Part shown: in pieces, positions 28,363-36,359 of the stretch
Layout: each line of letters opens with the position of its first letter
Numbering within the stretch: the first letter of the stretch is position 1
NCBI GenBank assembly: GCA_022769665.1
Contig: JALEIR010000079.1
Coordinates: forward strand, 1 to 64,000
DNA from: Lachnospiraceae bacterium
Lineage (GTDB): Bacteria; Bacillota; Clostridia; Lachnospirales; Lachnospiraceae
Direction of reading: 5' to 3'
Length of the DNA: 64,000 bases
Notes under the pieces: model-generated
Told to the model about the DNA's origin: nothing
Database searches by the model: none
Seen by the model: only the letters and a program-made list of their open reading frames with translations
Position numbers and translations under genes: made by a program

Positions 28363-28538
28363 CTGTCTCGAAGCTTCGCTTCTCGGTGTCGCGGCGCTCC
28401 TCAAATTGCGCCGTGCGTGAACGCCCGCGCAACTTTCCTCGCTGCTCGCCCTGTCTCGAAGCTTCGCTTCTCGGTGTCGCGGCGCTCCTCAAATTGCGCC
28501 GTGCGTGAACGCCCGCGCAACTTTCCTCGCTGCTCGCG
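28363..28538. repeat. two tandem copies of an 88-bp GC-rich intergenic repeat
   Basis: Copy 1 (28363-28450) and copy 2 (28451-28538) are identical except for the last base. The unit is far richer in G+C than the AT-rich flanks. On the minus strand it contains a likely hairpin (TTGCGC ... GCGCAA with inner GCGT ... ACGC) and GAAGC-GAA-GCTTC. It lies between traX and the terminator of the response regulator. The rest of the 350-base gap (28224-28362) holds the traX upstream region. Plus-strand frames through it are low-complexity artefacts. Confidence 0.85.
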
Positions 28539-28539
28539 C

Positions 28540-28572
28540 AAAAAAGGGAGCGGGCACAATGCCCGTTCCCTT
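28540..28572 (-). terminator. terminator of the response regulator gene
   Basis: AAGGGAACGGGC and GCCCGCTCCCTT pair on the minus strand, followed by TTTTTT. It starts right after the stop codon, and its T run abuts the 88-bp repeats. Confidence 0.85.
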
Positions 28573-29271
28573 TTATCCTACCTTATACCCGTTTCCCCAG
28601 ACTACCTTCAGATATCGGGGTTCTCTGGGATTGCTCTCAATTTTTTCCCTGATGTGGCGAATATGTACCGCAATGGTATTGTCTGCTCCGATTGCCTGCA
28701 TATTCCAGATACTTTCATAAATCTGACTGTTAGAAAAGACCTTTCCTCTTTGCTGCACAAGAAGTCTAAGAATTTTATATTCGATAGGAGTCAGTCTTAC
28801 GCTTTTTCCGTCCACAGTAACCGTTCGCTGAATATCATCAATGACCAGACCGTCTACCCGGTATATGCGATCTATATTGGCACACATATTGACCAATTGG
28901 TTATACCTTCGTATCTGAGATTTGATTCGAGCCAGAATTTCAAGAGGATTGCAGTCCGCTGTCACATAGTCGTCTGCTCCTGCCTCAAGCGCCATAATCT
29001 TCGCCGTTTCAGCAGACTGTCGGGAAACTACCATCAGCGGAATACTGCTTGCATGCCGCAGTCCGGCAATCAGTTCGATGCCCTTATCCCATCCCTTGTC
29101 ATTCAGGGCAACATCTACCAGCATCAACTGGATTTCTCCGTTCTGCGGTATTTGTTTCAGTTCTTCTTCGCTTGCCGCTATCAGCATCTCCAGTCCTTCA
29201 CTCGCAAATAGCGGTTCCATTTTTTCTGCAATTCCCGTCTGATTATTGTAAATTAAAATTTTTCCCATCAT
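28573..29271 (-). CDS. orphan OmpR-type response regulator with degenerate receiver
   Basis: This protein of about 232 aa has an N-terminal receiver (about 1-115) and a C-terminal winged helix (about 135-232, with LTPIEYKILRLLVQQRGKVFSNSQ and HIRHIREKIE). The phospho-acceptor Asp is present in LMLVDVAL. The acidic pocket reads IYNNQ instead of VDDE, and the conserved Lys (usually TKP) is replaced in YVTADCNP. Phosphorylation chemistry is therefore probably weak or absent. No histidine kinase is adjacent. The ORF track start (29352) overlaps the next gene; GGAAAGGAAAG before the ATG at 29271 supports the shorter form. Confidence 0.85.
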   Translation of the reverse strand: MMGKILIYNNQTGIAEKMEPLFASEGLEMLIAASEEELKQIPQNGEIQLMLVDVALNDKGWDKGIELIAGLRHASSIPLMVVSRQSAETAKIMALEAGADDYVTADCNPLEILARIKSQIRRYNQLVNMCANIDRIYRVDGLVIDDIQRTVTVDGKSVRLTPIEYKILRLLVQQRGKVFSNSQIYESIWNMQAIGADNTIAVHIRHIREKIESNPREPRYLKVVWGNGYKVG

Positions 29272-29348
29272 ACCATACTTTCCTTTCCCTCTCAAAGTCC
29301 TCGTATAAACAGACTCAAAGTGTAATTCTCCGGCTCCAATCCGGCATA

Positions 29349-30095
29349 TCATTTCGCGAAATACACAGTTAAATCCAAATCTGCCAATATCTTTTCAATG
29401 GTTTCCGCCTCAAACCCGTGAAAACTCATGGATAACTCTCTTCCTTCCACCGCAATGACCGCATGGGTCGCTTCCACCTGTCCGTCATCGTCCACCGTGT
29501 CAAACAACGTGTAGCTCAGGCCTTGGGCGTTGATATAGCTGCTCTCGTTTTCCGTCCTGCCCGTATATCCGGTTGCCGATGAATAGCTCTCCACACCTCT
29601 GTAATCGTTCTGCATCAGGCTGAAATATTTTCCTTCCGCAATCACCATGACAGATGTCATCATGCTGTCATCAATGACGGAAACACATGCTCCTTCAACC
29701 TCCGGTTCCAGAAACGAAATGTCCGGTATTTTATTGATTACAGAAGAGTGTTCCAGAAAATCCTGAAAGTCTTCATATTCCCGGCTTTCGGAAATACCAG
29801 CCTCTTCGTTTCCGCTCCTTGCCGCCAATGTGGTTTCCAAGTTTTCCCCACCGGTGACTGTATACCCACTGTCACGTACTTCTATGACAGCATTCATATA
29901 ACCTTTGGCCGCTACGGTTCCCGCTCCGAAAAGAAGCAACACCGCTGCTGCCGTACATCCTTTTGCAACATTTCTGTTTCTGCGCTTCTGCTGTATTTTT
30001 CGATGATGGATTTCATCCTGCACGCATTCGGATTTCATATGCAGTTTGGGCAGCTCCCGGACTGCCTGCCTGTATTCCTCCCGAAAATCATTCAA
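29349..30095 (-). CDS. membrane-anchored anti-sigma-like protein
   Basis: This 248-aa protein has a cytoplasmic N-terminus of about 45 residues (FREEYRQAVRELPKLHMKSE and a basic stretch) and one membrane helix (GCTAAAVLLLFGAGTVAA). An extracytoplasmic domain of about 180 residues follows, of the type often annotated DUF4367-like. It starts with a TTG behind GGGAGG and overlaps the sigma factor gene by eight bases, the classic sigma/anti-sigma coupling. The short N-terminus probably holds the sigma factor at the membrane. The function is inferred from context; no zinc-binding anti-sigma motif is visible. Confidence 0.7.
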   Translation of the reverse strand: MNDFREEYRQAVRELPKLHMKSECVQDEIHHRKIQQKRRNRNVAKGCTAAAVLLLFGAGTVAAKGYMNAVIEVRDSGYTVTGGENLETTLAARSGNEEAGISESREYEDFQDFLEHSSVINKIPDISFLEPEVEGACVSVIDDSMMTSVMVIAEGKYFSLMQNDYRGVESYSSATGYTGRTENESSYINAQGLSYTLFDTVDDDGQVEATHAVIAVEGRELSMSFHGFEAETIEKILADLDLTVYFAK

Positions 30096-30633
30096 AATCG
30101 TATTCCTCCCTCAGTGACTTTCGAAGCAGCTCACGTCCTCTTGTCAGCTGCGATGTAACCGTTGATTCACCCCGGTTTGTTATCTCGGCAATTGCCTTAA
30201 CCGACAGCCCCTGATAATAAAAAAGGTGAATCACTTCCCGATATTTCACCGGAAGCGCCATAACCGCACTCAGAAGTTCCTGTCTTTTTTCCTTCTCCAG
30301 AGAATATTGCTCCGGCTCGGAAGTTCCCGAAAATGTCCTGTAGCTTTCCGTTTCCTCAGCTTTATCCTGCCATTCCTCATCACTTTTTCGCCTTTTCCAG
30401 GCGCTACGCCAGATTTTGCGGCATCCGTTAACAGCCACCTTAAAGAGCCAGGCCTTTTCATGCTCATCGCTCTCAAAATCTTCGCTTCTCTTCATATACT
30501 GATAGAACACCTCTTGAACGACATCTTCCGCATCCTGTACATTTTGAAGCCGAATCAGACATAGTTTAAAAAGCATGTCACCATATATATCAATCTTCTG
30601 TTGTAAATCCTTGTTATTCCCAGATTTTTCCAT
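30088..30633 (-). CDS. ECF-type RNA polymerase sigma factor
   Basis: This 181-aa protein has sigma-70 region 2 (about residues 15-85, with LRLQNVQDAEDVVQEVFYQYMKR-type sequence) and region 4 (about 120-175, with LPVKYREVIHLFYYQGLSVKAIAEI). Regions 1 and 3 are absent, which defines the ECF class. It is the first gene of a two-gene operon with the overlapping membrane anti-sigma gene. Region 4's ESTVTSQLTRGRELLRK is the -35 recognition helix area. The regulon and signal are unknown. Confidence 0.93.
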   Translation of the reverse strand: MEKSGNNKDLQQKIDIYGDMLFKLCLIRLQNVQDAEDVVQEVFYQYMKRSEDFESDEHEKAWLFKVAVNGCRKIWRSAWKRRKSDEEWQDKAEETESYRTFSGTSEPEQYSLEKEKRQELLSAVMALPVKYREVIHLFYYQGLSVKAIAEITNRGESTVTSQLTRGRELLRKSLREEYDFE

Positions 30634-30735
30634 ATTGTTTTGTACAAAACTCTTTCCACTGTTTATATATATCCGTTACTACCCCTGTTTACTGCATAAA
30701 TTATAAAATATCTTTGTATCAAAGTTGCAACAAAA

Positions 30736-30758
30736 TAGAGAGTGTTGAACACTCTCTA
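30736..30758 (-). terminator. terminator-like palindrome after the AI-2E-type permease gene
   Basis: TAGAGAGTGTT and AACACTCTCTA are exact inverted arms around a single G. On the minus strand ATTTTGTT follows. It probably ends the clp-engB-permease transcript; a protein-binding palindrome is the alternative. Confidence 0.6.
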
Positions 30759-30810
30759 CTTAAAATAGACTGTTTTCTGTGAAAAAAGTTTCATTCAGCC
30801 TGTATATTTT

Positions 30811-32076
30811 TTACTTTTTCTTATAAAGCCTCTTTTTTTCGCGGACCTTATGTTCCTTTTTCAGCCGTTTTTCCTGCTCTGCCTCCCGGCGCTGCTCTTC
30901 CAGCTGTTCGTAGGTTTCTTCATTCCGCATATTCATCTCCTCCACCTCAAACATATCTTCCTTGCCCAGGTGACGGAAACGGTTTACTCCTGCTATCAGA
31001 ATCAGCATACTGTTCTTCGTTGTATCAAATGCACCTTCCTGATACATGGTGTGGATTAGAAGTCCCAGCGGTACTGCAATAATCATTCCGATGACACCGC
31101 CAATTTTATAACCGAAATAGAGCAGAAAAAGCGTGGGAAGCGGAGCAACCCCCATGGAATCCCCCACAATTTTGGGTTGAATCAACTGCCTTGCCAGCTG
31201 CCCTCCGCCCCATATAATAAGCAGACCGATTGCAATCTTATAATCGGCCGTCAAAATCCTGATAACCGCCCATGGAATCAGAACTGTACCGGTTCCCAAA
31301 AAAGGCAGAAAATCCAAAAGAGCAATGCCGAAGGCAATCAGTGCAAAATAGTTTACCTTCAGGACACCAAGTCCGATTACCAGAAGTAGGTACATCCACA
31401 CTTCAATCTTCAGCTGGGCTTTAAAATATCCTCCCACCGACTTCACCAGGCTGCGCCGCATCATACTGTATCTCACCTGTATGGCTGCCGGTGTATGATT
31501 GCGGAACCACTCATTAATCTGTGCCCTCTCCGCCACAAAAAAGTAAGCGGAAAGCAGTGCCATAATCACGCCGATAAACAAGGATGGCAGCTGCTTCGCC
31601 AAATTTCCGGCAGCTGCAATTGTAGGTGTTCCGATTCGTCCGAAAAAATCTCCCAGATAGGTTCCGATTTCCATCACGGAATCATTCAGCTTCAGCTGGA
31701 TATCCCCCGGAAGTTTTTCTATCAGGACACTTAATGTCTTCCCGATTCTGGACAGGTCGGCTTCCATGCTTGCCCACATATCGGGTAAAGCTCCAATCAA
31801 ACCGATTACCTGGTTTATCAGCCACGCGCCCACACCATAAATCAGCAAAACTACCAGTGCGATGACAACAACAATGACGAAAGCACTTCCGATTTTTCTC
31901 TTCAGTTTTACCTTTTCCTCAAAGAAGCGGACCAAAGGCCCCGCAATCAAAGCAATCATCCAGCCCGCCACAAAGGGAGCAAAAAAAACCAATACCTTCG
32001 GCAACAGCAGAATAACCGCAACGAACAGAATTGCTGCCACTGCCAGATTAACTAATGCCTTACAGTACTTCTTCAT
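30811..32076 (-). CDS. AI-2E family transporter
   Basis: This protein of about 421 aa belongs to the PerM/AI-2E permease family: eight or so membrane helices with a central soluble loop. It has a conserved C-terminal half containing DFLPFLGTGTVLIPWAV and GGVIGMIIAVPLGLL. The last 60 residues are a very charged cytoplasmic tail (EEQRREAEQEKRLKKEHK). Members export autoinducer-2 or act as Na+/H+ antiporters; which applies here is not visible. I moved the start to the ATG at 32076, preceded by GGAGGATAATT, so it overlaps the end of engB by 17 bases. Confidence 0.9.
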   Translation of the reverse strand: MKKYCKALVNLAVAAILFVAVILLLPKVLVFFAPFVAGWMIALIAGPLVRFFEEKVKLKRKIGSAFVIVVVIALVVLLIYGVGAWLINQVIGLIGALPDMWASMEADLSRIGKTLSVLIEKLPGDIQLKLNDSVMEIGTYLGDFFGRIGTPTIAAAGNLAKQLPSLFIGVIMALLSAYFFVAERAQINEWFRNHTPAAIQVRYSMMRRSLVKSVGGYFKAQLKIEVWMYLLLVIGLGVLKVNYFALIAFGIALLDFLPFLGTGTVLIPWAVIRILTADYKIAIGLLIIWGGGQLARQLIQPKIVGDSMGVAPLPTLFLLYFGYKIGGVIGMIIAVPLGLLIHTMYQEGAFDTTKNSMLILIAGVNRFRHLGKEDMFEVEEMNMRNEETYEQLEEQRREAEQEKRLKKEHKVREKKRLYKKK

Positions 32077-32665
32077 AATTATCCTCCAGAATACTGTCAA
32101 TTATCTCATATATTTCTTCCCTGCCCTGTTTGGTTTCCGCAGAAAAAGGAATCAATACGGTTCCCTCCGCCACATTCAGCGTCATCCGAATCAATTTCAG
32201 CTGCTTTTGAATCTGACTGCGATTGATTTTGTCCAGCTTTGTAGCAATGATAATAGGCTGATATCCGTTCCTGCATATCCAGTCATACATGATACAATCA
32301 TTTTCCGAAGGAGCATGTCTGATGTCAATCAGCAGAAATACTGCCTTCAACTGTTTGGATTTGTGCAGGTAATCTTCAATCATTTTTCCCCACTGTGCTT
32401 TTACACTCTCACTTGCCCTGGCGAATCCGTAACCCGGCAAATCCACAAAATAAACGGCATCATTTATATGATAGTAGTTGATGGTCTGCGTTTTCCCCGG
32501 CTGGGCACTTGTCCTGGCAAGTGACTTTCGATTCATCAGCGCATTAATCAGAGATGACTTTCCCACGTTACTTTTTCCCGCAAAAGCCACCTCCGGATGT
32601 ACATTGTCAGGCAGCTTACTGGTGATGCCACACACTGTTTCCAGACATACATTTTTGATAATCAT
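32060..32665 (-). CDS. engB: ribosome biogenesis GTPase YsxC/EngB
   Basis: This 201-aa essential GTPase of late 50S assembly shows G1 GKSNVGKSSLINAL, G3 DLPGYGFAR and G4 ATKLDKINRSQ in order, with the family's usual length. It follows clpX in the same direction with a 76-base gap containing two hairpins. The AI-2E-type gene overlaps its 3' end. The clpP-clpX-engB order is common in Firmicutes. Confidence 0.96.
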   Translation of the reverse strand: MIIKNVCLETVCGITSKLPDNVHPEVAFAGKSNVGKSSLINALMNRKSLARTSAQPGKTQTINYYHINDAVYFVDLPGYGFARASESVKAQWGKMIEDYLHKSKQLKAVFLLIDIRHAPSENDCIMYDWICRNGYQPIIIATKLDKINRSQIQKQLKLIRMTLNVAEGTVLIPFSAETKQGREEIYEIIDSILEDNYEEVL

Positions 32666-32691
32666 ATGACCGGTTATCCTTTCTTATGAAT

Positions 32692-32743
32692 AGAGCGCCG
32701 CAAAAAACGGCGCTCTGTGAAACACAGACCTGGCGCCTGTGTT
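32692..32743 (-). other. two hairpins between clpX and engB
   Basis: AGAGCGCCG / CGGCGCTCT (loop of A or T) and AACACAG / CTGTGTT are adjacent inverted repeats. Neither has a T tract on the minus strand, so RNA processing or partial termination is more likely than a full stop. Confidence 0.5.
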
Positions 32744-34016
32744 AAATTACCTTCTCCAGCTTTTTACTGCCTTCACCTTTGTGTACCAGAACAGGCTTTT
32801 CTTCCCCTTCCACTACTTTCTTCGTAATAATACACTCTGCGATCCCGTCATCGGAAGGGATTGTATACATAGTATCCATCAGCACGTCTTCCATAATGGA
32901 ACGCAATCCTCTGGCACCCGTCTTACGTTCAAAAGCTTTCTCCGCAATAGCGTTGACGGCATCCTCATCGAAAGTCAGTTCCACATCATCCATGTCAAAA
33001 AGCTTTCTGTACTGCTTAATCAACGCATTCTTCGGCTCCTTCAGGATACGCACCAAAGCCTCCTTATCCAACCCCCTCAAGGGTACACAGATAGGTACAC
33101 GGCCAACAAACTCGGGAATCAGTCCAAACTTCACCAAATCCTGAGGAGTCACCTCCTGCAGTAATTCACTGATTTCCTTAGTCGTCTTTTGAGATACCTC
33201 CGTGTTAAAGCCGATTGCTTTTCTGTCCAGTCTCGCCTCCACAATCTTCTCCAGACCGTCAAAGGCTCCTCCGCAGATAAACAGGATATTGGAGGTATCA
33301 ATTGTAATCAATTCCTGATGAGGATGCTTTCTGCCTCCCTGAGGCGGAACACTGGCTATGGTTCCCTCCACGATTTTCAGCAGTGCCTGCTGTACTCCCT
33401 CACCGGAGACATCACGGGTGATGGACACATTCTCACTCTTCTTGGTTATCTTATCAATTTCATCGATATAGATAATGCCATACTGAGCCCTTTCCACATC
33501 ATAGTCCGCTGCCTGTATCAGCTTCAGCAGAATATTCTCTACATCTTCACCCACATAGCCGGCCTCCGTCAGGGTAGTGGCATCCGCTATGGCAAAGGGT
33601 ACATTAATAATTTTGGCCAGAGTCTGGGCAAGATAGGTCTTTCCTGAACCGGTAGGGCCTACCATTATGATATTGCTCTTCTGAAGCTCCACATCGTCCA
33701 AATCTTTCGGCGCTGTCACCCTCTTATAATGATTGTATACAGATACCGCCAAAACCTTTTTTGCTTCTTCCTGACCTACCACATACTCATCCAAAAAATT
33801 TTTAATCTGAATAGGTTTTAACAGGTTAATCTCGGGATGTGCGGTCTCTGCGACCTCATCATCCTCAAATTCCTCCTCCAGAATATCTGCACAGATATCA
33901 ATACACTCGTCACAGATATATACTCCCGCAGGGCCCGCAATCAGCTTGCGCACCTGCCCCTGAGTCTTGTTGCAGAAGGAACATCTCACATCGTTGCCGG
34001 TCATTTTCGGTGCCAT
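32742..34016 (-). CDS. clpX: ClpX ATPase of the ClpXP protease
   Basis: This 424-aa AAA+ unfoldase begins with a zinc-binding domain ([10 protein letters not shown] ... CDECIDIC, four Cys). Walker A is [12 protein letters not shown] near residue 120 and Walker B is [10 protein letters not shown]. The [11 protein letters not shown] segment carries the IGF loop that docks on ClpP. It lies 17 bases downstream of clpP and is surely co-transcribed with it. The start has TAGGAG upstream. Confidence 0.98.
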   Translation of the reverse strand: MAPKMTGNDVRCSFCNKTQGQVRKLIAGPAGVYICDECIDICADILEEEFEDDEVAETAHPEINLLKPIQIKNFLDEYVVGQEEAKKVLAVSVYNHYKRVTAPKDLDDVELQKSNIIMVGPTGSGKTYLAQTLAKIINVPFAIADATTLTEAGYVGEDVENILLKLIQAADYDVERAQYGIIYIDEIDKITKKSENVSITRDVSGEGVQQALLKIVEGTIASVPPQGGRKHPHQELITIDTSNILFICGGAFDGLEKIVEARLDRKAIGFNTEVSQKTTKEISELLQEVTPQDLVKFGLIPEFVGRVPICVPLRGLDKEALVRILKEPKNALIKQYRKLFDMDDVELTFDEDAVNAIAEKAFERKTGARGLRSIMEDVLMDTMYTIPSDDGIAECIITKKVVEGEEKPVLVHKGEGSKKLEKVI

Positions 34017-34033
34017 CGTTTTACTCCTAAATA

Positions 34034-34624
34034 TTATTTTGTATCATGGGAGGTAATCACCATGTCAATCAAGCCGTAATCCTTTGCCTCCTGGGCGGTC
34101 ATCCAGTTGTCTCTCTCCGTATCGGCACAAATTGTCTCATAGTCCTTACCTGTATTTTCCGCCAGCATATGATTCAACTTTTCTCTGATTTGAAGGATAT
34201 GCTTTGCCGCAATCTCAATCTCGGTAGCCTGACCCTGGCTTCCTCCGGAAGGCTGATGAATCATAATCTCAGCATTGGGAAGCGCAAACCGCTTTCCCTT
34301 TGTACCGCCGGCAAGCAGGAAAGAGCCCATGCTTGCAGCCATACCGATACATACAGTGGACACATCACACTTGATATACTGCATGGTGTCATAAATTGCC
34401 ATACCTGCGGTAATAACACCACCGGGGCTGTTAATGTACAGATGAATATCCTTTTCGGGATCCTCCGCTTCCAAAAAAAGCAGCTGTGCCACTACTATAC
34501 TTGCAGAGGCATCATTTACTTCTTCCCCCAGAAAGATAATCCTATCCTTTAAAAGTCTGGAATAAATATCATAGGACCTTTCGCCCTTGCTTGTCTGCTC
34601 AATGACATAAGGTACTAAACTCAT
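34034..34624 (-). CDS. clpP: ClpP protease catalytic subunit
   Basis: This 196-aa serine peptidase has the full triad: Ser in [14 protein letters not shown], His in [10 protein letters not shown] and Asp in [12 protein letters not shown]. It assembles as a 14-mer with ClpX from the next gene, or with other Clp ATPases. The start has CGGAGGATTTGGT upstream, and a sigma-A promoter lies about 45 bases further up. The tig gene precedes it behind a terminator. Confidence 0.98.
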   Translation of the reverse strand: MSLVPYVIEQTSKGERSYDIYSRLLKDRIIFLGEEVNDASASIVVAQLLFLEAEDPEKDIHLYINSPGGVITAGMAIYDTMQYIKCDVSTVCIGMAASMGSFLLAGGTKGKRFALPNAEIMIHQPSGGSQGQATEIEIAAKHILQIREKLNHMLAENTGKDYETICADTERDNWMTAQEAKDYGLIDMVITSHDTK

Positions 34625-34669
34625 ACCAAATCCTCCGTTTCTGCCAACTTTTTCTAAAACACATATTTT

Positions 34670-34698
34670 ATATTATCCTACTCTTGCCCCTTTTTCAA
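34670..34698 (-). promoter_or_regulatory. clpP-clpX promoter
   Basis: TTGAAA, 17-base spacer, TAATAT on the minus strand, between the tig terminator and clpP. No CtsR-type heptad repeats were seen. Confidence 0.65.
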
Positions 34699-34734
34699 TG
34701 AAAATACAAGGAATTAAGAAATTTTTAAGCAAAA

Positions 34735-34765
34735 TGGTTGTACCCCGGTAATCGAAGTACAACCA
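34735..34765 (-). terminator. tig terminator
   Basis: TGGTTGTAC pairs with GTACAACCA. On the minus strand it is followed by TTTTGC, about 30 bases past the tig stop. Confidence 0.75.
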
Positions 34766-34794
34766 CTTTTACATCCTCTGTAATCCGGAAGGAT

Positions 34795-36171
34795 TTATGC
34801 CTCCTCGGTAGTCTCCTCTGCTGTTTCCTCAGCCTTTGCCTTCTTGGTGGTCTTCTTTGCTGCGGTTTTCTTTGCTGCAGGCTTGTCTTCCTTAGCGTTC
34901 TCTACAACAAACTCAACAGCCTTCTTAATGCAGATATCCTGCATAACCTGCTTCTTGCCGTTCTCGCCCAGAAGCTCTTTTACCTTGTCAACCTCCATCT
35001 GGTAAACCTCACCCATGGTCTTGGCTTCCTCTTCGAACTCTTCCTCTGTAGCGTTCATATTCTCTGCAGCCACAACAGCTTCCAGTACCAGTCTGGACTG
35101 AATTCTCTTCAAAGCCTGAGGCTTAATCTGATCCAGCAGAGCCTGGGTGGTCAGGCCGGTAAACTGCATATACTGCTCCATGGAAATACCCTGAGACTGC
35201 AGTCTCTGTGCGTAATCCTGCAGCATCTGTCTCTGCTGGGTATCAACCATAGCATCGGGAATATCCATCTTTGCATCTTCGATAATCGCATCGATAACAG
35301 CATCTTCCTTAGCGCTCTTTGCATCGGCAGCCTTCTTGTCAGATAACTTTTTCTTTACTTCTGCCTTATATTCGTCAACGGTATCGCTCTCCTCTGAAAC
35401 CTCACTGACAAAATCGTCGTCCAGGTCAGGAAGCTGCTTTTCCTGAAGCTTCTTTACCGTACACTTGAATACCGCTGCCTTGCCTGCCAGTTCAGCTGCC
35501 TGATAATCCTCAGGGAAGGTAACATTTACATCGGTCTCCTTACCTACTTCCGCACCGATTAATGCCTCCTCGAACCCGGGGATGAATGCACCGGAACCGA
35601 TGGTCAGAGGATAATCCTCTCCTTTTCCGCCCTCAAAGGCAACACCGTCCACAAAGCCTTCAAAATCGATGGTTGCGATATCGCCGTTCTTTACGGCTCT
35701 GTCGGTAATGTCAACCGTTCTGGAATTCTTTTCTCTCTCCTTGTCGATTTCCGCATTTACTTCATCTTCGGTCACATCGATGTCAATCTTGTCAACCTTT
35801 ACACCCTTGTACTTGCCAAGTGTTACTTCGGGCTTTAATGCTACTTCGGCAGTAAAGATAAAAGACTTTCCTGCCTCCAGCTGTGTCACGTCAATCTTGG
35901 GAGAAGATACGATTTCCTCTGTGCACTCCTCAAGTGCCTTATCATAAGCATCGGGAATCAGAGCATTTGCAGCATCCTCATAAAAAACTTCCTTGCCGTA
36001 CATCTGCTCAATCATTTTACGGGGTGCTTTACCCTTGCGGAATCCGGGAATGCTGATTTTGTTCTTGTTCTTCTGATAAGCGCCTTCGATTGCTTTCTCC
36101 AGTTCCTCTGCAGATACCTCAATGGTCAGCTTCGCCATATTGTTTTCTAACTTTTCTACCTGTAAACTCAT
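34795..36171 (-). CDS. tig: trigger factor
   Basis: This 458-aa ribosome-associated chaperone has the ribosome-binding signature GFRKGKAPRKMIE near residue 45, an FKBP-type prolyl isomerase domain (about 150-245) and a helical C-terminal chaperone domain. The final 30 residues are an added tail of alternating Lys/Ala/Thr then Glu/Thr (KPAAKKTAAKKTTKKAK, then acidic), which is low-complexity and absent from the E. coli protein. The start has GAAGGAGG upstream. It has its own promoter and terminator, directly upstream of clpPX. Confidence 0.97.
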   Translation of the reverse strand: MSLQVEKLENNMAKLTIEVSAEELEKAIEGAYQKNKNKISIPGFRKGKAPRKMIEQMYGKEVFYEDAANALIPDAYDKALEECTEEIVSSPKIDVTQLEAGKSFIFTAEVALKPEVTLGKYKGVKVDKIDIDVTEDEVNAEIDKEREKNSRTVDITDRAVKNGDIATIDFEGFVDGVAFEGGKGEDYPLTIGSGAFIPGFEEALIGAEVGKETDVNVTFPEDYQAAELAGKAAVFKCTVKKLQEKQLPDLDDDFVSEVSEESDTVDEYKAEVKKKLSDKKAADAKSAKEDAVIDAIIEDAKMDIPDAMVDTQQRQMLQDYAQRLQSQGISMEQYMQFTGLTTQALLDQIKPQALKRIQSRLVLEAVVAAENMNATEEEFEEEAKTMGEVYQMEVDKVKELLGENGKKQVMQDICIKKAVEFVVENAKEDKPAAKKTAAKKTTKKAKAEETAEETTEEA

Positions 36172-36258
36172 TGTTACATTTCCTCCTTCACGTTGCTGTG
36201 TCTCATCTATTCTAATCTGTTTCCGTAAATTTCAGGACACAGTCACAGTCATTTTAAG

Positions 36259-36287
36259 ATTATAGCATAGGAGCCGCCATAATTCAA
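36259..36287 (-). promoter_or_regulatory. tig promoter
   Basis: TTGAAT, 17-base spacer, TATAAT on the minus strand, about 90 bases before the tig start. Confidence 0.7.
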
Positions 36288-36359
36288 ATGTTTTTTGATA
36301 TCACCGCTCGCAGATTCTATAGCTGCCGTTTCCTGCCTGCTGTCTCGGATGGCTTTAGG

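Noticed and set aside
28363-28538. CRISPR-like array
   Set aside because: Only two directly abutting 88-bp copies, no spacers and no cas genes.
28360-29211. 283-aa plus-strand open frame starting in the 88-bp repeat
   Set aside because: The N-terminus is translated repeat, and the rest is antisense to the response regulator.
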